From an uncultured Methylobacillus sp. (GTDB lineage: Bacteria; Pseudomonadota; Gammaproteobacteria; Burkholderiales; Methylophilaceae), in NCBI GenBank assembly GCA_946481235.1, contig CAMLME010000131.1, positions 1-5,297 on the forward strand: 5,297 nt of DNA, read 5' to 3'. Positions 1 through 5,297 of the stretch are shown here, piece after piece (positions within the stretch are counted from its first letter, which is position 1; every line of letters begins with the position of its first letter). The position numbers and the translations under genes are program-made. The notes under the pieces were generated by a model that had not been told where the DNA came from, searched no databases, and saw nothing but the letters and a program-made list of their open reading frames with translations.

Positions 1-464
1 TGCCCCTGCTCGGCCACTGCCTGGGCGGGCAGCTGATGGCCAAGGCGCTGGGCGGTGAGGTCACCGACAACGCCTGCCTGGAAATGGGCTGGCATGGAGT
101 CGAGGTCGTCGACAAGGCACAGGCCGCGCCGTGGTTCGGCGACTTGAACAGCTTCACCACCTTCCAGTGGCACTACCAGACCTTCAGCATCCCGCCGGGC
201 GCGGTGCGGTTGTTGCGCAACGATTACTGCGAAAACCAGGCTTTTGCGCTCGGCCCGCACATCGGTTTTCAGTGCCATATCGAGATGACGGCGCGCATGG
301 TGAAAACCTGGTGCGCAAGTGATGCGGATGAAATTGCCGCCTCCGCTGGCACGCCGTCGGTGCAAGCCGTGGCGGACATACTGGACGGGCTGGACGCGCG
401 CATCGAGGCGCTCAACGATGTCGCGGAAGGCGTCTATCGCCGCTGGATATCCGGCTTGAAGTGA
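1..464 (+). CDS. Class I glutamine amidotransferase, 3' part (partial)
   Basis: The reading frame is open from base 3 and ends at a TGA at 462-464; 153 residues are visible and the N-terminus lies outside the window. The first visible residues contain GHCLGGQL, the nucleophile elbow of class I (triad) glutamine amidotransferases, with the catalytic Cys at 18-20. The His and Glu of the triad are in CHIEMT, His at 276-278 and Glu at 282-284. Such domains release ammonia from glutamine for a synthase partner or act alone on gamma-glutamyl compounds. The layout resembles the stand-alone GMP-synthase-like group (COG0518) rather than PuuD or CarA, but the substrate cannot be told. The C-terminal 60 or so residues look helical and are not a synthase domain, so this is probably a single-domain protein. 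The 322-base gap that follows argues against co-transcription with folE2. Confidence 0.85.
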   Translation, partial: PLLGHCLGGQLMAKALGGEVTDNACLEMGWHGVEVVDKAQAAPWFGDLNSFTTFQWHYQTFSIPPGAVRLLRNDYCENQAFALGPHIGFQCHIEMTARMVKTWCASDADEIAASAGTPSVQAVADILDGLDARIEALNDVAEGVYRRWISGLK

Positions 465-504
465 ACCCCTCCGCAACGGCGATCTAACCATTTGGGAGTA
501 ATCC

Positions 505-585
505 CTAATTGGAATGGTAAGCGCCTGATTCGGGCTGGATAATTGCCCCAAGTTTGATGACTTTTGCAAGATCTTGAGCGGTCAT
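505..585 (-). CDS. Possible 26-residue small protein or gene remnant
   Basis: On the minus strand an ATG at 585-583 opens 26 codons ending in TAG at 507-505. A strong Shine-Dalgarno sequence (AGAGGAGA, minus strand of 593-600) places its GGAG core 8 bases from the ATG, a near-ideal arrangement that is unusual for a chance ORF. The product starts MTAQDLAKVIKLG and ends QPESGAYHSN. There is no membrane segment. The end faintly recalls the HPEGGYY motif near the N-terminus of DUF985/cupin_5 proteins, so it could be the remains of such a gene whose 3' part is lost. That similarity is weak and from memory. It is divergent from folE2 and would need a promoter in the 601-786 stretch. It could also be a chance ORF in a regulatory region. 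Confidence 0.3.
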   Translation of the reverse strand: MTAQDLAKVIKLGAIIQPESGAYHSN

Positions 586-625
586 CGGCTTATCTCCTCT
601 CTCTCCCCCGAATGGTGAGAACCTG

Positions 626-723
626 GAAGGGGGTTGGATCTAGAGATGCATGCACCGGGCACCGTTCTTTTTCTTGTTCAGGATGGACTCATGCAGGTAC
701 TCCCGACCCCCTTCGTCTTTTTT
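626..723 (+). promoter_or_regulatory. Possible leader stem with T-run upstream of folE2
   Basis: GAAGGGGGT at 626-634 is exactly complementary to ACCCCCTTC at 706-714, with a further T/G wobble (635 with 705). The second arm is followed by GTC and six T (718-723), which resembles a long-looped terminator. The same G-run (629-633) can instead pair with CCCCC at 605-609, closing a hairpin that contains GGT-GAGA-ACC with a GNRA-type loop. Mutually exclusive pairings with a T-run are the layout of an attenuator. However, the loop of about 70 bases and the three-base gap before the T-run are not typical, so this may be fortuitous. Confidence 0.22.
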
Positions 724-751
724 GAGAGAAAGGCAGTCCGAGCGGTATGGC
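722..751 (+). promoter_or_regulatory. Weak candidate sigma70 promoter for folE2
   Basis: TTGAGA (722-727) matches the -35 consensus at five of six positions. TATGGC (746-751) stands 18 bases downstream as a poor -10. Transcription would start near 758, giving a leader of about 30 bases. A second weak candidate, GATAAT at 538-543 with TGGTAA at 515-520, would instead produce a leader of about 240 bases including the potential stems. Neither is convincing. Confidence 0.18.
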
Positions 752-786
752 ATGGGCAATGATCGTGTGATTGAAAGGCGAACATA

Positions 787-1596
787 ATGAATTTACCCAT
801 CGATTTTCCCGTACTACCCATCGAAGACGTGCAGAACACCCCGGACCTGCGTCGCATGGCCATCGACAAGGTGGGCATCAAGGCGCTGCGCCATCCGGTC
901 AGAATCCAGGACAAAACCGGCGGCGTGCAGCATACCGTCGCCACCTTCAACATGTACGTGCACCTGCCGCAGCACTTCAAGGGCACCCACATGTCGCGCT
1001 TCGTCGAGATCCTCAACCTGAACGAGCGCGAGATCACGGTAGCCAATTTCGAGGCCATGCTGCGCGAAATGGCCGTGCGCCTTGAGGCCGAATCCGGCCA
1101 CATCGAAATGAGCTTCCCGTTCTTCGTCAACAAGTCGGCGCCCGTGTCCGGCGTGCAGAGCCTGATGGACTACGAAGTCGAAATGCACGGCGAGATCCGC
1201 GACGGCCGCACCAGCGTCACCCTCAAGGTGCTGGTGCCGGTGACCAGCCTGTGCCCGTGCTCCAAGAAGATTTCCAGCTACGGCGCGCACAACCAGCGCT
1301 CGCACGTGACCATCACCGCGCAGCTCAACGATTTCATCTGGGTGGAAGACCTGATCCGCGTGGTCGAAGAGCAGGCGTCGAGCGAACTCTACGGCCTCCT
1401 GAAGCGGCCGGACGAGAAATACGTTACCGAGTACGCCTACGACAACCCCAAGTTCGTCGAGGACATGGTGCGCGACGTGGCGGCACAGCTCAATGCCGAC
1501 GCGCGCATCGCCCGCTATTCGGTGGAATGCGAGAACTTCGAGTCCATCCACAATCACTCCGCCTATGCGGTGATTCATGGCGGGAGCGCAGCATGA
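787..1596 (+). CDS. folE2: GTP cyclohydrolase FolE2 (type IB)
   Basis: This 269-residue protein has full family length and converts GTP to 7,8-dihydroneopterin triphosphate in the cytoplasm, the first step to folate and other pterins (and to queuosine). It is the FolE2/COG1469 type, not the classical FolE fold. Against the gonococcal enzyme there is a constant offset of nine residues. The metal and catalytic residues are present: Cys156 in SLCPCSK, His168 in GAHNQRSH, Glu210 in PDEKYVTE, and Glu252 and His255 in FESIHNH. FolE2 enzymes are known to work with metals other than zinc and are often induced by zinc shortage, but no Zur box was seen upstream. The ATG at 787 is fixed by an in-frame TGA at 772-774 and by AAAGG eight bases upstream. 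The gene opens the operon, and its TGA overlaps the start of ribBX as ATGA. Confidence 0.96.
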   Translation: MNLPIDFPVLPIEDVQNTPDLRRMAIDKVGIKALRHPVRIQDKTGGVQHTVATFNMYVHLPQHFKGTHMSRFVEILNLNEREITVANFEAMLREMAVRLEAESGHIEMSFPFFVNKSAPVSGVQSLMDYEVEMHGEIRDGRTSVTLKVLVPVTSLCPCSKKISSYGAHNQRSHVTITAQLNDFIWVEDLIRVVEEQASSELYGLLKRPDEKYVTEYAYDNPKFVEDMVRDVAAQLNADARIARYSVECENFESIHNHSAYAVIHGGSAA

Positions 1597-2732
1597 ACGA
1601 CATCAACCCCGCTTTCCTCGGGCTGGATCATGAATACCAGGTGGGCATCAGCCCGATCACCGACATCATCGATGACATCCGCGCCGGGCGCATGGTGGTG
1701 CTGGTAGACGAGGAAGACCGCGAGAACGAGGGCGACCTGGTGATGGCGGCCGAATTCGCCTCACCGATGGACATCAATTTCATGGCCATGCACGGGCGCG
1801 GGCTGATCTGCCTGACGCTGACCGAAGCGCGCTGCAAGCAGCTGAATCTGTCGCGCATGGTCGAGCGCAACGGCACCAAACTGGGCACCAATTTCACCGC
1901 CTCCATCGAAGCCGCGCAAGGCGTGACCACCGGCATTTCCGCCGCGGATCGGGCATTGACGATACAGGCAGCAGTAAAAGCGGATGCGAAACCGGCCGAC
2001 ATCGTCAGCCCCGGGCATGTGTTCCCGCTGATGGCGCAGAACGACGGCGTGCTGGTGCGCGCCGGGCATACCGAGGCCGGCTGCGACCTGGCGCGCATGG
2101 CCGGACTGGAACCGGCGGCGGTGATCTGCGAGATCCTCAACGACGACGGCTCCATGGCGCGCCTGCCCGACTTGCGCGCATTTGCGGCGCAGCACGGCCT
2201 CAAGGTGGGCACCATCGCCGACCTGATCCGCTACCGCAGCCAGACCGAAACGCTCATCGAGCGCGCCGCCGAACGCATCATCACGACGCCCTACGGCGAA
2301 TTCCGGCTGGTGGCCTACCATGACCGCACCGCGCACGAAACGCACCTGGCGCTGGTGAAAGGCGAGCCGGCAATGGCGCGCGATACGCTGGTGCGGGTGC
2401 ACGAGCCGCTGTCGGTGTTCGACCTGCTCGACTGCGGCAGCCGCACCCATGCCTGGAGCGTGCCGCGGGCGATGGAAAAGATCCAGCAGGCCGAGGCCGG
2501 CGTCATCGTCCTACTGCGCCGCGCGGAAGAAGGTGGCGACCTGATCGAGCGCATCCGCCTTGCCGATGAGCCGGTGCATAGCCGTCACATACTGCGCGAC
2601 TACGGCATCGGCGCGCAGATCCTGCGCGACCTCGGCGTCACCACCATGCGTTTGCTGGCGACACCGCGCAAGATGCCGAGCATGACTGGCTTCGGCCTGG
2701 AAGTGACCGAATTCATCGAACCCGGCCTATGA
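1593..2732 (+). CDS. ribBA: RibBX: DHBP synthase fused to a degenerate GTP cyclohydrolase II domain
   Basis: This 379-residue protein would usually be labelled RibBA. Residues 20-215 form 3,4-dihydroxy-2-butanone-4-phosphate synthase, which makes the four-carbon unit of riboflavin from ribulose 5-phosphate. Its signatures are intact: [10 protein letters not shown] (39-48), TGISAADR (113-120), RAGHTEAG (156-163) and [16 protein letters not shown] (179-194). Residues 220-379 follow the GTP cyclohydrolase II fold ([47 protein letters not shown]) but lack its chemistry. The three-Cys zinc site is gone (the only Cys is Cys281), and the RQEGRGIGL stretch is replaced by RRAEEGGDL. This matches the RibBX variant described for proteobacteria, whose second half lacks cyclohydrolase activity. 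A separate RibA should exist elsewhere in the genome. The start is the ATG in the folE2 overlap, with GGGAG six bases upstream. The stop overlaps the transporter start. Confidence 0.93.
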   Translation: MNDINPAFLGLDHEYQVGISPITDIIDDIRAGRMVVLVDEEDRENEGDLVMAAEFASPMDINFMAMHGRGLICLTLTEARCKQLNLSRMVERNGTKLGTNFTASIEAAQGVTTGISAADRALTIQAAVKADAKPADIVSPGHVFPLMAQNDGVLVRAGHTEAGCDLARMAGLEPAAVICEILNDDGSMARLPDLRAFAAQHGLKVGTIADLIRYRSQTETLIERAAERIITTPYGEFRLVAYHDRTAHETHLALVKGEPAMARDTLVRVHEPLSVFDLLDCGSRTHAWSVPRAMEKIQQAEAGVIVLLRRAEEGGDLIERIRLADEPVHSRHILRDYGIGAQILRDLGVTTMRLLATPRKMPSMTGFGLEVTEFIEPGL

Positions 2733-3796
2733 CCAGCTATGTGTTGAACCAGGCCATCAGCCAGCACCATGCGCGTAACCAGCGCTGGGGTTTCACCTGG
2801 GCCATCTGGACCGCCATCCTCTGGGGCGCCTGGTACGTGCCCGGCACGGCGCTGTGGTACGAGCATCCGTATGTGGACATCGCCGCCGACCAGCAATCGC
2901 TGCGCCTGGCCGCAACGGCGGTGATGACCTGGGTCCATGCCATCACCGTGATGCTGTTCCTGCTGCTGTGGAACGGCGTGCTGGGCAAGGTGCGCGATTA
3001 CGGGCGCACCATCGTGCGCTTCCGCAAGATTTCCAAGTGGTACGCGCTGGCCTCGCTGTGCGGCGGGCCGATGGCGATTTTCGGCTCCTACATGGCGATG
3101 GGCTTCGTCGGTCCGGTGTTCGCCGCGATCACCTCGCTGTTCTACCCGGTGGTGGGCGCGGTCATCGCCACCCTCTGGTACAAGGAAAAAATCTCGCGGC
3201 GTGCCGCCTTCGGCATGGGCATCATCATCATGGGCGGCGTCGTCATCTACGGGCCGGGGCTGTTCGGCGAGATGGACATCACCAACAACAACGCCTGGCT
3301 GGGTTATGTCGGCGGCATCATGTCGGCCATCGGCTGGGGCGCGGAAGGCGCGGTGGCGGCGCGGGCGATGGACGTGACCGACCCGGATGTCGGCATCCAG
3401 TGCCGCTTCAGTTTCGAGATTCTGTTCTGGGGGCTCTTGATCCTGCCGGTATTGGCGCTGTTTACCGATCTGCCGATCTGGTCGCTCATCGTCGCCACCG
3501 TCACCGGGGGCAAGGCGATGCTGTGGATATTCCTGGCGGCGGCCTGCCATGCCTATTGCTACACCGCGTTCTACAAGAGCTTCAGCCTGATCGGCGTCGG
3601 CCGGGGCGAAGCGGTGGGCAACCTGTATGCGGTATTCGCGCTGATCTTCATCGCCATGTTTACGCTGCAACTGCCGCAATGGTATTTCCTGGTCGGGCTG
3701 GTGCTGACGGTGCTGGGCAGCTTTGTGATGTTCGCCGAACCGGCGGAATCCATCGCCCAGCTGCGCGATCACGGCCCAGTGGAGGAGGGAGCATGA
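2729..3796 (+). CDS. DMT-superfamily (EamA-type) transporter, possible flavin/pterin carrier
   Basis: This 355-residue inner-membrane protein has about ten hydrophobic helices: roughly 20-42, 58-83, 103-122, 125-148, 158-176, 190-212, 228-246, 250-275, 279-310 and 318-337. The two-repeat layout is typical of the drug/metabolite transporter superfamily: helix 4 runs into FYPVVGAVIATLWYKEKIS and helix 9 follows GRGEAVGNLYAVFAL, the places where EamA repeats normally carry their end-of-repeat motifs. The substrate cannot be read from sequence. Within this superfamily RibN carries riboflavin, and the position between ribBX and two small genes suggests a flavin, pterin or precursor, in or out. This is inference; a multidrug or amino-acid exporter is also possible. 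No Shine-Dalgarno stands before the ATG, so translation is probably coupled to ribBX through the ATGA overlap. The last codons double as the ribosome binding site of the next gene. Confidence 0.85.
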   Translation: MTSYVLNQAISQHHARNQRWGFTWAIWTAILWGAWYVPGTALWYEHPYVDIAADQQSLRLAATAVMTWVHAITVMLFLLLWNGVLGKVRDYGRTIVRFRKISKWYALASLCGGPMAIFGSYMAMGFVGPVFAAITSLFYPVVGAVIATLWYKEKISRRAAFGMGIIIMGGVVIYGPGLFGEMDITNNNAWLGYVGGIMSAIGWGAEGAVAARAMDVTDPDVGIQCRFSFEILFWGLLILPVLALFTDLPIWSLIVATVTGGKAMLWIFLAAACHAYCYTAFYKSFSLIGVGRGEAVGNLYAVFALIFIAMFTLQLPQWYFLVGLVLTVLGSFVMFAEPAESIAQLRDHGPVEEGA

Positions 3797-4086
3797 AACT
3801 GCATCAAAAGGGTTTTCTGCTGGTGGAAATCAGCAAGGCGACGAGCATCTGGGACAGCGATCTGATCACCAGGGCGCTCAAGGAATACGGGCTCAATGGC
3901 AGCTACTGGGTCAACAGCCTGCGCGTGGCGCTGGACGAGCTGGCCGCGGCCGGCCTCATCGTGCGCATCGGCAGCCGGCTGGATGACGGCAAGGAAATCG
4001 CGCCGGGCGCGCTGCTGTTCCACTGGCGCCTGTCGGAATTCGGACGCACGCGCATGCGGGATACCGGGCTGTTGAACTATCCATGA
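3793..4086 (+). CDS. Small uncharacterised protein, possible winged-helix fold
   Basis: This 97-residue soluble protein begins MKLHQKGFLLVEIS. The ATG overlaps the transporter stop as ATGA and has a very strong Shine-Dalgarno, GGAGGAGGGA at 3781-3790, two bases short of the start. The start is therefore firm and high translation is expected. I do not recognise the family. The order of predicted elements fits a winged helix-turn-helix: helices near residues 21-32 (DLITRALKEYG) and 38-53 (WVNSLRVALDELAAAG), then strands at 54-61 (LIVRIGSR) and 73-81 (ALLFHWRLS) as a wing, then a short helix (EFGRTRM). The phrase about helix, LAAAGLI and two strands recalls PadR- or MarR-like proteins, which would make it a regulator of this operon. 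It could equally be a small enzyme partner. No Cys and no signal peptide are present. Confidence 0.75.
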   Translation: MKLHQKGFLLVEISKATSIWDSDLITRALKEYGLNGSYWVNSLRVALDELAAAGLIVRIGSRLDDGKEIAPGALLFHWRLSEFGRTRMRDTGLLNYP

Positions 4087-4096
4087 AAGGCAAGGC

Positions 4097-4207
4097 ATGA
4101 GCGAGTTCTGGGGGTATCCCTATGCGGATGTGCTGGCGGTGCTGGTGATCGGCGGGTTCAGCGCGGTGTGCCTGTTTTGCGCACGAGCTTTCGTCAAGAA
4201 CTACTGA
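4097..4207 (+). CDS. 36-residue single-span membrane protein
   Basis: The ATG follows AAAGG (4086-4090, overlapping the previous stop) at a six-base spacing, and the ORF ends in TGA at 4205-4207, 27 bases before the operon terminator. The product begins MSEFWGYPYADV, has one hydrophobic helix at about residues 10-29 (ending AVCLFCA, with Cys25 and Cys28) and a basic tail ARAFVKNY. Arg30 and Lys34 suggest the C-terminus is in the cytoplasm. There is no cleavable signal. Length and layout are like small helper subunits such as CydX or AcrZ, which bind a larger membrane protein. The neighbour three genes upstream in the same transcript is a ten-helix transporter, the obvious candidate partner. 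The family is not recognised. The gene is below normal annotation cut-offs and probably missed in many genomes. Confidence 0.7.
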   Translation: MSEFWGYPYADVLAVLVIGGFSAVCLFCARAFVKNY

Positions 4208-4233
4208 TTCCCGCCGCGGCCATATAAACTGGT

Positions 4234-4258
4234 ATCCGGCGCCATCGCCGGATTTTTT
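4234..4258 (+). terminator. Intrinsic terminator of the folE2 operon
   Basis: ATCCGGCG (4234-4241) and CGCCGGAT (4246-4253) form a perfect eight-pair GC-rich stem with a CCAT loop, followed by a run of six T (4253-4258). It lies 27 bases after the last operon stop and is oriented for the + strand only; there is no T-run on the minus side. It separates the operon from sugE, whose start codon is only 20 bases beyond the T-run. Confidence 0.9.
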
Positions 4259-4278
4259 GCATCTGCTACAGGGACATC

Positions 4279-4596
4279 ATGGACTGGATCATTCTCTTCA
4301 TCGCCGGACTGTTCGAAACCGCCTGGGCCATCGGCCTCAAATACACCGACGGATTCACGCGCCTGTGGCCGAGCGTCGGCACACTGGTGGCGATGATCAT
4401 CAGCGTCGTGCTGCTGGGCTACGCGATGAAGTCGCTGCCGGTGGGCACCGCGTATGCCGTGTGGACCGGCATCGGCGCCGTGGGCACGGTGATCCTCGGT
4501 ATCGTCCTGTTCAGCGAGCCGGTGAATGTCGGGCGGGTGGTGTCGATTGCGCTGATCATTGCGGGGATTATCGGGCTTAAGTTTGTCAGCCACTAA
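4279..4596 (+). CDS. sugE: SMR-family guanidinium exporter SugE/Gdx
   Basis: This 105-residue, four-helix inner-membrane protein has the usual length of the small multidrug resistance family, and works as a dual-topology dimer exchanging protons for guanidinium. It belongs to the SugE/Gdx branch, not EmrE. It has [14 protein letters not shown] after helix 1 and the signature [20 protein letters not shown] (50-69). The residues known to line the Gdx binding site are all at the expected positions: Gly10, Glu13 (proton/substrate carboxylate), Trp16, Ser42, Tyr59 and Trp62. Helix 4 (87-103) ends [13 protein letters not shown]. The ATG follows AGGGA (4270-4274) at a slightly short spacing. No guanidine riboswitch was recognised: the only hairpin ahead of it is the terminator at 4234-4258, and it lacks the ACGR loops of guanidine-II. 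It is transcribed toward the DUF4256 gene, with 35 bases between the stops. Confidence 0.94.
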   Translation: MDWIILFIAGLFETAWAIGLKYTDGFTRLWPSVGTLVAMIISVVLLGYAMKSLPVGTAYAVWTGIGAVGTVILGIVLFSEPVNVGRVVSIALIIAGIIGLKFVSH

Positions 4597-4631
4597 TGGG
4601 GTGCGGCGACGCTTACGCTATTCCAGCGCGG

Positions 4632-5177
4632 CTAGACCTTGAGCAGGCCGCGAAACCCTCTGGCAGCGTAGTAGGATTCAGCACCGTTGTGATAGACGAA
4701 TACCTGGTCATAGCGACGGTCGCAGAAGAGGGCGCCACCAAGCTTTCTAATGCTGGAAGGCGTTTGCACCCAGCTTGAAGTCTTCCTGTCGAAGTCACCA
4801 AGCGTTTGCAATGCCCGGTATTGTTCTTCGGTCAGTATCGTAATGCCCATCGAAGAAGCCATTTCAACGGCACTACCGCCAGGTTTGTTTTCTTTTCGTG
4901 ACGCCAGCGCATCCCCGTCGTAACAAAGGCTGCGTCGGCCAGCTGGACTTTCAGGTGAGCAATCACAGAAAGTGAACTCGCCGGTTTGTTGATCATGACC
5001 AATGACGTCCGGCTCGCCACCTGTACGTTCCATTTCATGGAGTGCCTGAAGCTTTCCTGCATCGGCTTCCAGTTTCGCTTGAACTGCGCTCCAGTCAATT
5101 CCCTGATGACGGCCCATGTTCTTCTCGAACCGATCTTTGAGTGCTCTGATCAACTCATTATGCAGAGGTGCGTCCAT
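4632..5177 (-). CDS. DUF4256 family protein
   Basis: This 181-residue soluble protein belongs to the uncharacterised DUF4256 family, recognised from its conserved blocks: RFEKNMGRHQGIDW (16-29), MERTGGEPDVIG (49-60), CDCSPESPAGRRSLCYD (71-87), LTEEQYRALQTLG (115-127) and the C-terminal GALFCDRRYDQVFVYHNGAE (148-167) then SYYAARGFRG. The function is unknown; Cys, His, Arg and Tyr are clustered in the conserved blocks, which hints at an enzyme or ligand-binding protein. A longer reading starts at a GTG at 5198-5196, but its first codons are the purine-rich Shine-Dalgarno region itself (AAGGAG at 5191-5186, eight bases from the ATG). The ATG at 5177-5175 is therefore chosen. Codon use is less GC-biased than in the folE2 operon, and the family is scattered among bacteria, so lateral acquisition is possible. 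The stop is TAG at 4634-4632. Confidence 0.9.
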   Translation of the reverse strand: MDAPLHNELIRALKDRFEKNMGRHQGIDWSAVQAKLEADAGKLQALHEMERTGGEPDVIGHDQQTGEFTFCDCSPESPAGRRSLCYDGDALASRKENKPGGSAVEMASSMGITILTEEQYRALQTLGDFDRKTSSWVQTPSSIRKLGGALFCDRRYDQVFVYHNGAESYYAARGFRGLLKV

Positions 5178-5297
5178 CCCTCCGTCTCCTTCCTCCACAA
5201 CTTATAAAAACGATTCTGAACCTATTTGATTCATTTCAAATGTTCTGCATTACTACTACCCGCTAATTGCGCTGGTGCTTGCAGTGATTGCGCCTGT
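5178..5297 (-). promoter_or_regulatory. Upstream region of the DUF4256 gene with a small inverted repeat
   Basis: This is an AT-rich stretch of 120 bases with no coding signal visible up to the window end. AAGGAG (minus strand, 5191-5186) is the ribosome binding site. ATTTGA (5224-5229) and TCAAAT (5236-5241) form six-base inverted arms six bases apart, a possible operator. On the minus strand TTGAAA (5239-5234) and CAGAAT (5218-5213) give a poor sigma70 pair with a short 15-base spacer. TATAAG (5206-5201) is an alternative -10 without a good -35. Confidence 0.3.

Larger units (their letters stand above)
465..786. other. Intergenic region upstream of folE2
   Basis: This 322-base gap is less GC-rich than the genes on either side. 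It contains a small minus-strand ORF (505-585), a 20-base imperfect inverted repeat at 490-509 (arms ATT-GGGA and TCCC-AAT with one T/T mismatch, loop GTAA), a perfect 10-base palindrome CAAGATCTTG at 567-576, a pyrimidine-rich tract at 591-609, and a pair of distant complementary arms (626-634 and 706-714) followed by six T. No FMN riboswitch consensus, Zur-like palindrome, tRNA or rRNA was recognised. The folE2 promoter must lie here, or transcription must read through from upstream. Confidence 0.6.

Noticed and set aside
647..654. Palindrome TGCATGCA and nearby CAAGATCTTG (567-576)
   Set aside because: They are short perfect palindromes of a size expected by chance, not placed relative to a convincing promoter.
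465..786. FMN riboswitch or Zur operator before folE2-ribBX
   Set aside because: The conserved FMN-element core and the AT-rich Zur palindrome were looked for and not found.
814..1578. Long minus-strand frame opposite folE2 (about 254 codons)
   Set aside because: It is antisense to a full-length folE2 with all catalytic residues; the translation is rich in His, Val, Gly and Arg without any family motif, as expected from a GC-rich mirror frame.
1251..1592. Upstream extension of the RibBX frame
   Set aside because: It overlaps folE2 in another frame and is Arg-rich without family similarity. The family start and a Shine-Dalgarno fit the ATG at 1593.
2600..3772. 390-codon minus-strand frame opposite the transporter
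   Set aside because: The product is a low-complexity mix of Arg, His, Gln, Asp and Ala with no domains, and it lies opposite a clear ten-helix membrane protein.
4234..4258. Guanidine-II riboswitch ahead of sugE
   Set aside because: That class has two hairpins with ACGR loops. Only one hairpin is present, with a CCAT loop and a T-run, so it is a terminator.
4597..4631. Shared terminator between the convergent sugE and DUF4256 genes
   Set aside because: The 35-base gap has no stable stem with a T-run on either strand.
1..5297. CRISPR array, tRNA, rRNA, insertion sequence or phage genes
   Set aside because: No regularly spaced repeats, transposase-like frames, terminal repeats or tRNA-like cloverleaf were seen.

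Overview
The window looks like the chromosome of a GC-rich Gram-negative bacterium, most likely a betaproteobacterium. This rests on protein style (a RibBX-type riboflavin protein, FolE2, a SugE/Gdx exporter), GC-rich codon use and Shine-Dalgarno-led genes packed with ATGA overlaps. A Gallionellales/Nitrosomonadales-type host is a guess. Base composition is less GC-rich in the 465-786 gap and from about 4630 to the end.

Layout. (1) 1-464: the 3' part of a class I glutamine amidotransferase on the + strand, cut by the window start. (2) 465-786: a 322-base gap. It holds a 26-codon minus-strand ORF with a well-placed ribosome binding site, alternative base-pairing ending in a T-run, and weak promoter candidates. 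(3) 787-4207: a tight five-gene + strand operon. In order it encodes FolE2 (GTP cyclohydrolase IB), RibBX (active-looking DHBP synthase fused to a degenerate GTP cyclohydrolase II half), a ten-helix DMT/EamA-type transporter, a 97-residue protein of possible winged-helix type, and a 36-residue single-span membrane protein. The first four are joined by ATGA stop/start overlaps and the fifth follows after 10 bases. (4) 4234-4258: a strong intrinsic terminator. (5) 4279-4596: sugE/gdx, a guanidinium exporter of the SMR family. (6) 4632-5177 on the minus strand: a DUF4256 protein, convergent with sugE. (7) 5178-5297: its upstream region, with a small inverted repeat.

How the genes may work together. 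FolE2 makes the first pterin intermediate from GTP and RibBX makes the four-carbon precursor of riboflavin, so the operon joins the entry points of pterin and flavin synthesis. A membrane transporter and two tiny uncharacterised proteins are locked into the same transcript. The simplest reading is a supply-and-transport module for a flavin- or pterin-type compound, perhaps with its own small regulator and a transporter partner. That role is inference from gene order. The enzyme identities rest on visible motifs.
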